NCBI GenBank assembly: GCA_040756995.1
Contig: JBFLYK010000018.1
Location: 62,001-126,000 of the forward strand
Reading direction: 5' to 3'
DNA from: BP-133 sp040756995
Lineage (GTDB): Bacteria > Actinomycetota > Acidimicrobiia > IMCC26256 > BP-133
DNA: 64,000 nt
A model generated the notes under the pieces. The model saw only the letters and a list, made by a program, of their open reading frames with translations. It had not been told where the DNA came from and ran no database searches. Position numbers and translations under genes: made by a program. This document shows, piece after piece, positions 9,161 to 17,882 of this stretch (position 1 is the stretch's first letter; each line of letters starts with the position of its first letter).

Positions 9161-10156
9161 CTACCGGATCCGGACCCGGGGGTCGAGGGCGGCGTAGAGC
9201 ACGTCGGCGATGAGGCCGGCGAGGAGGATCAGCACCGACGAGAACACGATCACGGCCGCCACCACGTTGACGTCGTTCTTGTTGATCGAGTCGATGAACC
9301 ACTCGCCCATCCCGTGCCACCCGTAGATCTTCTCCGTGAACACCGCCCCGGTGAGAAGAAGCCCGAAGCTGTAGGCGAAGAACGTGGCCATGGGGATGAG
9401 CGCCGTGCGGAGGCCGTGCTTGATGAGGGCCGTCCGCCGGCGGAGGCCCTTGGCCTGGGCGGTGCGGAGGAAGTCGGCGCCCAGCACGTCGAGGAACGAG
9501 TTGCGCTGGTAGCGGCTGTAGAAGGCGATCTGGGACAGCACGATGCCCAGCGTTGGCAGGATCAGGTGGGACAGCCGGTCACTGAGCAGCGTCCAGGTGC
9601 TGCCGGAGAGACCCGGCGTCTTCTCTCCGACGAAGCTGAGCTGGAGGAACCAGTCGTCGGGGATGTACGGGTTCCAGTACCGGTTGGCCGCCACCTTCAG
9701 GAGCACGGCCAGCACGAACACCGGGGTCGACAGGAGCACGAACGACAGCGCGGTCGAGCCGTTGTCGAACCAGGAGTACTGCTTCACCGCCCCGAGGGCG
9801 CCGATGGCCACGCCGGCGGCGGCGCCGATGATCGAGCCGAGCAACAGCAGCCGGAGGCTGACCCCCATCCGCCGCTTCATCTCCTCCCACAGGGGCCGCT
9901 CGTCGATCGTCTTGCCCATGTCGCCCTGGATGAAATTGCCGGCCCACCGGGTGAAGCGATCGACCACCGGGGTCTTGTCGTTGAGGTTGAGCTCGTTGAG
10001 CTTGGCCTCGATGGACTCCTGGGACGGGCGGGGGTTGCGGCCCTCGTAGTTGGCCCGGGCGTTGAGGCTCCAGGCGGCCAGGAAGTACCCGGCGCAGGTC
10101 GCCAAGGCCACCAGCACCAGATAGTTGGCGAACCTGCGGAGCAGGAACTTCAGCAT
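9161..10156 (-). CDS. Peptide ABC importer permease, DppB type
   Basis: 331 residues. The first helix (FANYLVLVALATCAGYFLAA) is followed by a periplasm-facing domain with a QGDMGKTIDERPLWEEM block, then five membrane spans. The EAA loop is FLRTAQAKGLRRRTALIKHGLRTALIP, and the end VLYAALDPRVRIR is typical of DppB. The ligand-facing loop is longer than usual (about 65 residues between helix 1 and the conserved block). It is the first gene of the operon B-C-DF-A. Confidence 0.93.
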   Translation of the reverse strand: MLKFLLRRFANYLVLVALATCAGYFLAAWSLNARANYEGRNPRPSQESIEAKLNELNLNDKTPVVDRFTRWAGNFIQGDMGKTIDERPLWEEMKRRMGVSLRLLLLGSIIGAAAGVAIGALGAVKQYSWFDNGSTALSFVLLSTPVFVLAVLLKVAANRYWNPYIPDDWFLQLSFVGEKTPGLSGSTWTLLSDRLSHLILPTLGIVLSQIAFYSRYQRNSFLDVLGADFLRTAQAKGLRRRTALIKHGLRTALIPMATFFAYSFGLLLTGAVFTEKIYGWHGMGEWFIDSINKNDVNVVAAVIVFSSVLILLAGLIADVLYAALDPRVRIR

Positions 10157-10185
10157 GTTACGAAGGTACCGGGTTCATCGACCCT

Positions 10186-13095
10186 TTACGCCGCGTTCGT
10201 CCCGATCAGGCCGGTGAAGAAGCCCAGGATGTCGGCCGCCAGGCCGACCGTCCGGGTGATCGAGCGGCCTCCGTGGCCGACGTTCTCCTCCCGCCGGAGG
10301 AGGATCGGCGCCTCCTCCGGGCTGCGGCTGGTGGCGTGCTGGAGGGCGGCGCACAGCTTGCGGGCGTGGAGCGGATCGACCCGGGTGTCGTTGTCGAAGA
10401 CGGTGAAGAGCACGGCGGGGTAGGCGGTGCCGGGCCGGACCCCGTGGTAGGGCGAGTAGGACAGGAGCCAGCCGAATTCCTCCGGGTCGGCGGCGGTGCC
10501 GTACTCGTCGTTCCAGGTGCGCCCGAGGCCGAAGCGCTCGTAGCGGACCATGTCGAGCAGCGGGGCAGAGCACACCACCGCCCCCATGAGGTCGGGCCGC
10601 TGGGTGAGGGTGGCGCCGACCAGGAGGCCGCCGTTGCTGCCGCCGTAGATCCCGAGATGGTCGGGGTCGGTCCAGCCGGCGGCGATCAGCGCCTCGCCGG
10701 CGGCGATGAAGTCGTCGAAGCAGTGCTGCTTGTGCTCCCGCATGCCGTCGCGGTGCCAGGCCTCGCCCTCCTCCGAGCCGCCCCGGATGCAGGCCACCAC
10801 CCAGACCCCGCCCCGCTCGACCCAGGCCGCCACGGTGGCCGAGTAGGCCGGCACCTGGGACACCTGGAACCCGCCGTAGCCGTAGAGGACGGTGGCGTGG
10901 GGGCCGGAGGCGGCGTCGACGTCCTCCCGGTGGATGACGAACATCCGGACCTCGGTCCCGTCGGCTGACCGGTAGCCGACCTGGTCGGTGACGATCGGCG
11001 GGAGGTTGGGGGAGCCGGGGGCGGTGGCCCACAGCTCGGTGGTGTTGGTCGGGAGGTCGTGGCGCCAGACCTGGCTGGGGGTCGTGAAGTCCTGGTACCC
11101 GATCCACGTGTCGGTCCCGCCTTCGGGCCGGGCAGTGACCGACGCCACGCCGAGGCCGGGCAGGGCGACCTGGGACAGGACGGCGCCGGAAGTCCGGTCG
11201 TGGACGGTGACGCGGCTCACACCGTGGTGGGCCCGGACGGCGACGACGTGGTCGTCGGGCAGGCACCAGTCGGTGAGCACGCTGTCGTCCTCGGCCAGGA
11301 GATCCCGCCAGTGCTCGGGCTCGGGCCGGGCGGGATCGGTGACGGCCAGCCGGTACCGGGGCGCCCCGAGGTTGGTGTGGAGGTAGAGCCGGCCGTCGGG
11401 CCCGACGTGGGGGTAGGTGACGGCGTCGAGCCCCTCGTGGATCGGCACCAGCCGGCGGTGCCCGTCGGCCGAGGCGAGGTCGGCGATCCAGACGTCGTTG
11501 CGGGGCGCGGTGCCGAGGTGCTCGGCCAGCAGCAGCCACCGGCCGTCATGGGAGACGTCGACGGAGTAGTAGGCCGTGGGATCGCGTCCGTCGCCGAACA
11601 CGAGCTCGTCGGTCTCGGGGTCGGCCCCGAGCCGGTGGAAACGCACCCGACGGTGGAAGGCCTCCTCGCCGGCCGGGACGTCGCCGGGCGGGAGGCGCCG
11701 GACGTAGTAGAGGCCGGCGCCGTCGGCCGTCCAGCCCAGCGAGCTGTAGCGGCAGCGGTCGATGGGGCCGTCGACCGGCGCTCCGGTGTCGACGTCCATG
11801 ATCGACAGCGTCGACTCCTCGGTGCCGGCGTCGGACAGGAGGTAGGCGAGCAGCCGGCCGTCAGGGGAGGGCAGCCAGCCGTCGAGGGTGATGGTGTCGT
11901 CGTCGGAGAGGGCGCTGGGGTCGATCAGCACCCGCCCGCCGGTCAGCGGGTCGTCGCCGGGACCGAGGACGACCAGCACGGCGTGCTCCTGGTCGGGGTG
12001 GCGGCGGAGCAGGAAGGTCTTCGTTCCCCGCAGGGTCGGCGGGGTGACGAGGCCGACCGACAGCTCCCGGAGCCGGGTGGCGAACCCGTCGCGGCCCGGC
12101 CGGCGCTCGAGGTAGGGGCGGGCGAGCTCGTCCTGGGCCTTGGACCAGGCCCGGGTGGCGGGGTCGTCGGCGTCCTCCAGCCAGCGGTAGGGGTCGGCCA
12201 CGGTGTGGCCGTGGATCTCCTCGACGATGTCCTGGCGGGGGGCGGGGGGATAGCTCATTCGTGGCCGGTTCATGGTCAGGACCGCCTCCGGAGTGGCGAG
12301 GGCGATGAAGCGCCCGGCGCGGCGCTCCAGCGTGACGGTGGTGTCGAAGCAGGCCGACAGGGCCTCGGCGGTGAGGGTCTCGTCGAGCGGGCCGGCGGCC
12401 AGAACGCGCCCGGCCCGCAGGAGCAGGGCGTGGCTGAAGCCGGGCGGGATCTCCTCGGTGTGGTGGGTGACGAGAACGGTGGCCGGCGCCGCCGGGGCGG
12501 CGGCCAGTTCGGCCAGGCGGCCGACCAGCGCCTCCCGGCCGCCCAGGTCGAGGCCGGCGGTCGGCTCGTCGAGGAGGAGCAGGTCCGGGTCGACCATCAG
12601 CGTCCGGGCCAGCTGGATCCGCTGGCGCTCGCCGTCGCTGGCCGTCGACACCGCCCGGTCGGCCAGCTGTCCGCAGCCCATCCGCTCCAGGAGTGACCGG
12701 GCCCGGGACCGGTCGGCGTCGTCGTAGGTGTGCCACCACGTCTCGAGGGCGGCGTGCTTGGCCGCCATGACGACCTCGAGGGCGGTGACCGACGGGCGCA
12801 GCATCGAGGCCAGCGCGCCGCTGGCGTAGCCGAGCCGCCGCCGCAGCCTGCGGACGTCGACCCGCCCCAGCCGGTGGCCGAGGACGTCGACCGTGCCGGC
12901 GGTGGGAAACAGCCATCCGCCGGCCAGGCGCAGGAGCGAGGTCTTCCCCGAGCCGTTGGCGCCGAGCACCACCCAGCGCTCGCCCGGGCCGACCTCCCAG
13001 TCGACCCCGGCCAGGACGGGCCGGTCGGGGTCGAAGCAAAAAGTCACGCCCCGGAAGGCGAGCACCGGGGCGTGAGAATCGACTTGCTGTTCCAT
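10186..13095 (-). CDS. ABC transporter ATPase read in frame into a prolyl oligopeptidase (S9A)
   Basis: 969 residues. Residues 1 to about 265 are an ABC ATPase: Walker A GANGSGKTS, a degenerate signature ASDGERQR, Walker B LLLLDEPTAGLD, H-loop VLVTHHTEE, resembling ModF/PhnC-like NBDs. Residues 275-969 are a complete prolyl oligopeptidase: SYPPAPRQDIVEEIHGHTVADPYRWLED start, beta-propeller, catalytic Ser in GIYGGSNGGL, Asp in FDNDTRVDPLHA, His in ENVGHGG. No stop codon separates them. An internal ATG at 12273 with GGAGG 11 nt upstream suggests the peptidase is, or once was, a separate gene; a TGA sits just before that ATG in another frame. True fusion, dual start, or single-base error are all possible. 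The 5' neighbour and partner permease are not seen. Confidence 0.8.
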   Translation of the reverse strand: MEQQVDSHAPVLAFRGVTFCFDPDRPVLAGVDWEVGPGERWVVLGANGSGKTSLLRLAGGWLFPTAGTVDVLGHRLGRVDVRRLRRRLGYASGALASMLRPSVTALEVVMAAKHAALETWWHTYDDADRSRARSLLERMGCGQLADRAVSTASDGERQRIQLARTLMVDPDLLLLDEPTAGLDLGGREALVGRLAELAAAPAAPATVLVTHHTEEIPPGFSHALLLRAGRVLAAGPLDETLTAEALSACFDTTVTLERRAGRFIALATPEAVLTMNRPRMSYPPAPRQDIVEEIHGHTVADPYRWLEDADDPATRAWSKAQDELARPYLERRPGRDGFATRLRELSVGLVTPPTLRGTKTFLLRRHPDQEHAVLVVLGPGDDPLTGGRVLIDPSALSDDDTITLDGWLPSPDGRLLAYLLSDAGTEESTLSIMDVDTGAPVDGPIDRCRYSSLGWTADGAGLYYVRRLPPGDVPAGEEAFHRRVRFHRLGADPETDELVFGDGRDPTAYYSVDVSHDGRWLLLAEHLGTAPRNDVWIADLASADGHRRLVPIHEGLDAVTYPHVGPDGRLYLHTNLGAPRYRLAVTDPARPEPEHWRDLLAEDDSVLTDWCLPDDHVVAVRAHHGVSRVTVHDRTSGAVLSQVALPGLGVASVTARPEGGTDTWIGYQDFTTPSQVWRHDLPTNTTELWATAPGSPNLPPIVTDQVGYRSADGTEVRMFVIHREDVDAASGPHATVLYGYGGFQVSQVPAYSATVAAWVERGGVWVVACIRGGSEEGEAWHRDGMREHKQHCFDDFIAAGEALIAAGWTDPDHLGIYGGSNGGLLVGATLTQRPDLMGAVVCSAPLLDMVRYERFGLGRTWNDEYGTAADPEEFGWLLSYSPYHGVRPGTAYPAVLFTVFDNDTRVDPLHARKLCAALQHATSRSPEEAPILLRREENVGHGGRSITRTVGLAADILGFFTGLIGTNAA
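12271..12289 (-). promoter_or_regulatory. Internal ribosome-binding site and ATG for the prolyl oligopeptidase half
   Basis: GGAGG at 12289-12285 lies 11 nt before ATG 12273, from which a 695-residue stand-alone prolyl oligopeptidase would be read. A second ATG (12258) gives the more typical N-terminus MSYPPAPRQ. This is the expected layout for two adjacent genes. Confidence 0.45.
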
Positions 13096-13144
13096 CGGGG
13101 CCGCAGGCTAGCGGCGGCTTCCGGGGTGTTCGGCGCTGCGGGCC

Positions 13145-13378
13145 TCAGCCCTCGTCGGCGCCGGCCGCCCCGGCCTGGTACAGCTCGGTCAGGTTGTTCC
13201 GCAGATCGAAGACGTACCACATGGCCCGTTCGAGGCTCTCGTCGGCGTCGGCGCCGAGCTTCTGGTAGCGCCGCATCTCCCGCTCGAAGGCCCGCCGCAC
13301 CAGCTCCTGGAACCAGGGCGGGTCGACGCTCTCAGGGTGGCCGCCAATCGGCTCGTTTCCACTCTGCGGCTCTGCCAT
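13145..13378 (-). CDS. Small conserved-looking hypothetical protein (77 aa)
   Basis: Acidic, soluble and predicted helical (WFQELVRRAFEREMRRYQKL; LERAMWYVFDLRNNLTELYQ). There is no signal peptide or membrane span. A good ribosome-binding site, GGAGGG, lies 6 nt before ATG 13378. It ends 49 bp before the ATPase-peptidase gene on the same strand, so they may be cotranscribed. Function unknown. Confidence 0.65.
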   Translation of the reverse strand: MAEPQSGNEPIGGHPESVDPPWFQELVRRAFEREMRRYQKLGADADESLERAMWYVFDLRNNLTELYQAGAAGADEG

Positions 13379-13417
13379 ACCCGTCCCTCCACGTCCCGGT
13401 CTGTTGTGGATGGAAAG

Positions 13418-13466
13418 TTCGCCAGCGGAACCCCGGTTTCCTCGCCGCTGGGGTTCCGCCGGCGAA
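13418..13466 (-). terminator. Hairpin terminator after the metallophosphoesterase gene
   Basis: Arms TTCGCC-GCGGAACCCC and GGGGTTCCGC-GGCGAA pair over 16 bp with a single bulge on each side. On the minus strand it is followed by CTTTCC. It lies 17 bp after the stop of the secreted phosphoesterase. Confidence 0.75.
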
Positions 13467-13482
13467 ACGCTTGTCCGGGTTG

Positions 13483-15417
13483 TTACCCGAGGGCGGCCAC
13501 CGACACGATCGGCCGGGCCAGCGGGCTGCCGCCCAGTGAGCCGAGGAACTGCTCGTTGGAGAAGTTGAAGATGCCGCCGTCCTCGGCCACCATCAGGTAG
13601 CCGTCGGCGTAGCGGACCATGCCGGTGACGGGCTTGTTGAGCTTCACGCTGCCCAGCGAGCCCTTGAACGGAGCCTCGAAGGCGAAGATGCCGCCGTCGG
13701 ACGCCACCAGCCAGTAGCCCACTCCGTCGGCGTCGGGGACGAGCGACTGCACCGGCTTGTTGAGCTTGGTGTTGCCCATCGAGCCGTAGAACGCCGCGTC
13801 GCCGAAGGCGAAGATGCCGCCGTCACCCGCCACCATGTAGTAGCCCTTGCCGGTCGACGTCACGATCGAGTCGAGCACCGGGGCGTTGAGGTTGGTCTTC
13901 GACACGTCGCCGTAGTGGGTGGCGTCGCCGAAGGCCAGCACCCGGCCCTTGTTGGTGAACATCCAGTAGCCCTTGCCGGTGGCCGTCGACGAGAGGCTCG
14001 TGACGTTCTCACCCGGTTTCAGGGTCACGCTGTCGGGAGCGCCGTAATAGAGGGCGTCACCAAAGCGGGCCACCGCCCCCGCCTCGTCGACGACCCAGTA
14101 CCCGTCGCCCGACGGCGTGGGCTCAAGGTCGACCGCCTGCGTGCCCGGGGTGACGCCGGCGTCGCCGAGACGGGCCGCCTGGCCGAAGGGGTAGACCTTG
14201 CCGTCGGCGCCGACCATCCAGTAGCCCTTGCGGTTGGTCGGGTTGACGACCCCGCCGGGCGCGGTCGTGGTGGTCGTTCCACCGCCGCCGGTCGTGGTGG
14301 TCGTGGTGCCGCCGCTGCCGGCGACGGTCTTCAGCGTGGCCGACGAGCCCTGGTCGAGGACTTCGCCGCCCGGCTTGTCGCTGGCGATGAACTGCCACGA
14401 GTAGTCGTTCTCGCCGAGGACGAGCTTCAGCACACCGAAGCGCTTCTCGATCCGGGCCTTGCTGCCCACCGCCGGGACACCGGCGTCGGGGTTGAAGGAG
14501 TGGAACTGGCCACCACCGGTGCCGACCACGAACGACCGCGGCCCGGTCGGGTCGATCTGGCCCTGGTCGTCTCCAGCCGGGGCGTCGGCCGGCTGGACGA
14601 CGCTCATGCGGTCGAACTGCTCGTAGTTGTGGTGGTGGGACCCGAGGACGATCTCGGCGCCGGCGGCGTGGAGCATCTTCCAGTAGGTATTGGTCTTGGC
14701 CGCGTCGCTGGAGTTGCCCCCCGGGTCGTCGGCCGCCTTGTCCGGCGTGCCGTTGTCGTTCTTGGTGAAGAACCGGGCGCCGTGCCACATGGCGATGATG
14801 TGCTTGTTGTTGGCTTTGGCCTTGGCCAGGTCGGCGGCCAGCCACTGGGCCTGCGGCCCGTCCTCCCTGCAGCTGGTGCCGGTGCCCTTGACCGTGGCGC
14901 CCGGCTTCGGCTCACCGCAGGCCCAGTTCAGGGCGATGATGTGCCAGTTGCCGAGCTCGAAGGAGTACCAGCCGCTCTGGTCGGTCAGCGTCTGGCCGCC
15001 GGCCGCCTGCATCTCCTTGAGCCGCTCGTCCCAGTACAGCCGGTAGCCGGCGTTGGCCGGACCCATCTGGGTGCCGTAGTCGTGGTTGCCGGGGACGGGG
15101 TACGTCTTGTCCTTGAACTGGCCCCAGCCGTCGGACTTGCCGTACTCCCGGTTGTAGGTGTCGATGCTGCCGTCGGGATAGGCCCCGTCGCCCAGCATCA
15201 GCACCCGGGTGTGGTCCGGGTCGGCGTCGATGCCGGCCTTGATGATGGCGGCGTTCATCTCGTCGCCGGGGCTGTCGGGATCGGCGATGTCGCCGGCGGC
15301 GTAGAGGGTCCAGGTCCCCCCGGGGTGGTTCGCCTGGGCGCCGAGGGTGCCGTTGAGGACGAGGGCTGAGGACACCAGCGCCAGGGCGGTGGCCAGGCCG
15401 GTCCAGCGCTTACGCAC
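13483..15417 (-). CDS. Secreted metallophosphoesterase with six C-terminal GYW repeats
   Basis: 644 residues, exported by a Sec signal (RKRWTGLATALALVSSALVLNGTLGAQA). The calcineurin-like catalytic domain spans about 35-340 with the metal motifs AAGDIAD, LGDGAYPDG, PGNHDYG, MWHGARF and GSHHHNYEQF. A Thr/Gly linker (about 375-395) leads to six repeats of about 45 residues (GYWMVGADGKVYPFG ... GYLMVAEDGGIFNFS). Six units suggest a six-bladed propeller that may bind the envelope (inference). GTG 15417 is chosen because AAGGAG lies 7 nt upstream and the signal peptide begins there. It is 38 bp downstream of the GH26-like gene, whose repeats are nearly the same, so the pair likely forms an operon. 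Confidence 0.9.
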   Translation of the reverse strand: MRKRWTGLATALALVSSALVLNGTLGAQANHPGGTWTLYAAGDIADPDSPGDEMNAAIIKAGIDADPDHTRVLMLGDGAYPDGSIDTYNREYGKSDGWGQFKDKTYPVPGNHDYGTQMGPANAGYRLYWDERLKEMQAAGGQTLTDQSGWYSFELGNWHIIALNWACGEPKPGATVKGTGTSCREDGPQAQWLAADLAKAKANNKHIIAMWHGARFFTKNDNGTPDKAADDPGGNSSDAAKTNTYWKMLHAAGAEIVLGSHHHNYEQFDRMSVVQPADAPAGDDQGQIDPTGPRSFVVGTGGGQFHSFNPDAGVPAVGSKARIEKRFGVLKLVLGENDYSWQFIASDKPGGEVLDQGSSATLKTVAGSGGTTTTTTGGGGTTTTTAPGGVVNPTNRKGYWMVGADGKVYPFGQAARLGDAGVTPGTQAVDLEPTPSGDGYWVVDEAGAVARFGDALYYGAPDSVTLKPGENVTSLSSTATGKGYWMFTNKGRVLAFGDATHYGDVSKTNLNAPVLDSIVTSTGKGYYMVAGDGGIFAFGDAAFYGSMGNTKLNKPVQSLVPDADGVGYWLVASDGGIFAFEAPFKGSLGSVKLNKPVTGMVRYADGYLMVAEDGGIFNFSNEQFLGSLGGSPLARPIVSVAALG

Positions 15418-15455
15418 GGTCGCTCCTTGGTTCGAGGTCAGGCGGTGGTGCGCCA

Positions 15456-17588
15456 TCACGGAAGGACGGAGACGGAGACGATCGGACGGGCCGGCGGCGA
15501 GGCGCCGAGCGAGCCGTCGAAGGGCTTGTTGGAGAAGTTGAAGATGCCGCCGTCCTCGCCGACCATCATGTAGCCGTCGCCGTACGGCACCATCCCGGTG
15601 ATGGGCTTGTTGAGCTTCGTGTTCCCGAGCGAGCCCTTGAAGTTGGCGTTGAAGGCGAAGATGCCGCCGTCGGAGGCCACCAGCCAGTAGCCGCTGCCGT
15701 CGGGGTCGGGAACGAGGGACTGCACCGGCTTGTTGAGCTTCGTGTTGCCCATCGAGCCGTGGAAGACGGCGTCACCGAAGGCGAAGATGCCGCCGTCGGA
15801 AGCGACCATGTAGTAGCCCTGGCCGGTCGCCGTGGGGATGGAGTCGAGCACCGGCCCGGCCAGCTGCACCCGGGACACGTCGCCGTGGAAGATCGCGTCG
15901 CCGAAGCGGACGGCCCGGCCCTTGTTGGTGAAGATCCAGTAGCCCTTGCCCTCTGGCGTGGCCGACAGGCTGGTGACGGTCTCGCCGGCGCCCAGCGAAC
16001 CGGCCTGGATCCCGCCGAGGACCGGGGCGTCGCCGAAGCCGTAGACGTTGCCGGCGCTGTCGACGATCCAGTACCCGTTCCCGGTGGGGCTGACCTCGAG
16101 GTCGGTGGCCTTGACACCGGGCGGGAGGGTCGGGGCGCCGAGGAAGTTGGCCTGGCCGAAGGCGAAGACCTTGCCGTCCTCACCCAGCATCCAGTAGCCG
16201 TTGCGGCCCGCCGAGTTCTTGACGATGGGCTGGGTGGTCGTCGGCGTGGTCGGCGTGGTGGTCGGCCCGGGGTCGCCGCCCGGGTTGCCGCCGGGGTTGC
16301 CGCCGCCGGTGTAGGGCCCCCACGTCAGCGTGCTGATCTGGTTGAACCAGGGGTCGAGCGCCGCTTCCTTGTAGGCCTCGAAGGACGCCTGCGTGGTCCG
16401 CACGGCCCAGCCGCCTTCGGCGTCGGCCGACTTGCCGGGGATGTCGTAGTAGACCATCGCCTGGATGTCGGAGTAGGCGCCCTTCCACTTGTCCTGGTCG
16501 GGGCTGAGGCCGGCGGGGCGGGGCATGACGGTCTGGTGCGCCTTGCGCAGCCACATGGCCTTCTTGGCCCCGCCGTCCTGCTGCTCCTGCGAGCCGTACT
16601 CGCCGATCATGATCGGCTTCGTCGAGGCGCCCTTGTTGCGGGCCGCGTCGGGCTCCCGAGCCCACTTCATGAACTCGTCGAAGATCTCCAGGAAGTCCCG
16701 GTAGTCGTCTCGCCCGTTCTCGCTGTTGGAGCCGTGCCAGTTGTACCCGTCGGCCGAGACCCAGTCGACGACGTCGTCACCGGGGTAGTACTGCGGGGCG
16801 GGGATCTGGCCGCCGGTGAACGGGTCCTTCATCTTGTAGCCGTTGGCGTTGGCGCACCACACCCAGATCACGTTCTTGACGCCGTGGACGTTGACGATCC
16901 GGTTGTAGATGTAGCGCCAGGCCTTGATGAAGTCCGCGGGCTTGTGGACCAGGCTGCGCTTCTCGGCGCGCTGCCCGTCCATCTCCCAGCAGTAGCGCAT
17001 GAAGAACTCGCGGGGGTAGGCCTTGAAGGCCTCGGCCGCGGCGTCGATGGCGGCGTCGAGCTCGCCGGCCGCGATCTTGAGGCTGTCACCGCACGACCAG
17101 CCGACGAGCGTGATGCGGTCCTTCTTCAGGTCGTGCTGCTCGTAGATCTCGAGCTGGACGGGCCGGCCGGCGTTCTTCTCGTTCAGGTAGAACTCGAACG
17201 GCGTCGTGTAGTGGTTGTTGATGTCGAGCTTGCGCCCGAGTTCCTGCTCGAGTTTGTAGATGCCCTGGTCCTCGTCCTCGGCCGGAACCGTGACCATCTT
17301 GTCGGGGTTCCGGGGGGTCGGAGCGGGGACCTGCTTCTTCCCGATCTCCTCCGAGTGCGTCCCGAACAGGGCGCCGGTGGCGGGCGTCAGGCGGCCGGCC
17401 GGGCGGGGAGCGTCGTAGACGTATCCGGCCTTGGGGACGTAGAGCTCGGTCGGATCGTCGTCGTCCGGCTGGGCGAACTCGGCGCCGCGGGCCGGCAGCG
17501 AGAGCGCCAGCGAGGAGCCCACGAGGCCAATCACTGCGAGGGTCGCGCGCAGCCGGAAACGCCGGCCGGTCGATCGCTCGAAGAACAT
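15456..17588 (-). CDS. Secreted GH26-like glycoside hydrolase with six C-terminal GYW repeats
   Basis: 710 residues. A signal peptide (RLRATLAVIGLVGSSLALSLPARG) is followed by a (beta/alpha)8 domain around 90-390. The likely acid/base Glu is in MRYCWEMDG (about 199) and the nucleophile Glu in MIGEYGS (about 328), with VIWVWCANANGY and DWVSADGYNWHG in between, as in GH26 mannanase relatives. A Gly-Asn-Pro/Thr linker precedes six repeats homologous to those of the neighbouring phosphoesterase. ATG 17588 has GAAAGG upstream. Likely acts on cell-surface or environmental beta-glycans; the substrate is not determinable. Its 5' leader is long and structured. Confidence 0.87.
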   Translation of the reverse strand: MFFERSTGRRFRLRATLAVIGLVGSSLALSLPARGAEFAQPDDDDPTELYVPKAGYVYDAPRPAGRLTPATGALFGTHSEEIGKKQVPAPTPRNPDKMVTVPAEDEDQGIYKLEQELGRKLDINNHYTTPFEFYLNEKNAGRPVQLEIYEQHDLKKDRITLVGWSCGDSLKIAAGELDAAIDAAAEAFKAYPREFFMRYCWEMDGQRAEKRSLVHKPADFIKAWRYIYNRIVNVHGVKNVIWVWCANANGYKMKDPFTGGQIPAPQYYPGDDVVDWVSADGYNWHGSNSENGRDDYRDFLEIFDEFMKWAREPDAARNKGASTKPIMIGEYGSQEQQDGGAKKAMWLRKAHQTVMPRPAGLSPDQDKWKGAYSDIQAMVYYDIPGKSADAEGGWAVRTTQASFEAYKEAALDPWFNQISTLTWGPYTGGGNPGGNPGGDPGPTTTPTTPTTTQPIVKNSAGRNGYWMLGEDGKVFAFGQANFLGAPTLPPGVKATDLEVSPTGNGYWIVDSAGNVYGFGDAPVLGGIQAGSLGAGETVTSLSATPEGKGYWIFTNKGRAVRFGDAIFHGDVSRVQLAGPVLDSIPTATGQGYYMVASDGGIFAFGDAVFHGSMGNTKLNKPVQSLVPDPDGSGYWLVASDGGIFAFNANFKGSLGNTKLNKPITGMVPYGDGYMMVGEDGGIFNFSNKPFDGSLGASPPARPIVSVSVLP

Positions 17589-17882
17589 GCGGTCACCTTT
17601 CGGGTACGAGCCCGATCCGGGGCGGGACGGGCGCGTTGTTCGGGGAGTGGGGGGACGCGGGGGTTGGGACCATCGGCTCTGGCCCGCGCCAGGGCTCCAA
17701 TTCGCCGCGCGAAAGGTCTCTCCCTTTTCGGTAGAGACGACCACCGACAAATCTTCCGGGGCCTGGTTTCCATACCGGCGCAAACCCGGCAGATCTGTTG
17801 CAACGGTCCGCGAAGGGACCTTCAAGGAGCATCAAGACTGTTCGGCTGAAGGCCGGTTGAACCCTGCTTTTTCCACTGCGAA
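17589..17882 (-). promoter_or_regulatory. Leader region upstream of the GH26-like gene
   Basis: 294 bp with no supported gene. On the minus strand it contains a hairpin at 17715-17742 (GGTCTCT/AGAGAC-ACC) and several short GC stems between it and the start codon. No known riboswitch consensus (c-di-AMP, c-di-GMP, cobalamin, SAM) could be matched by eye. It presumably holds the promoter and a long 5' UTR. Confidence 0.3.
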
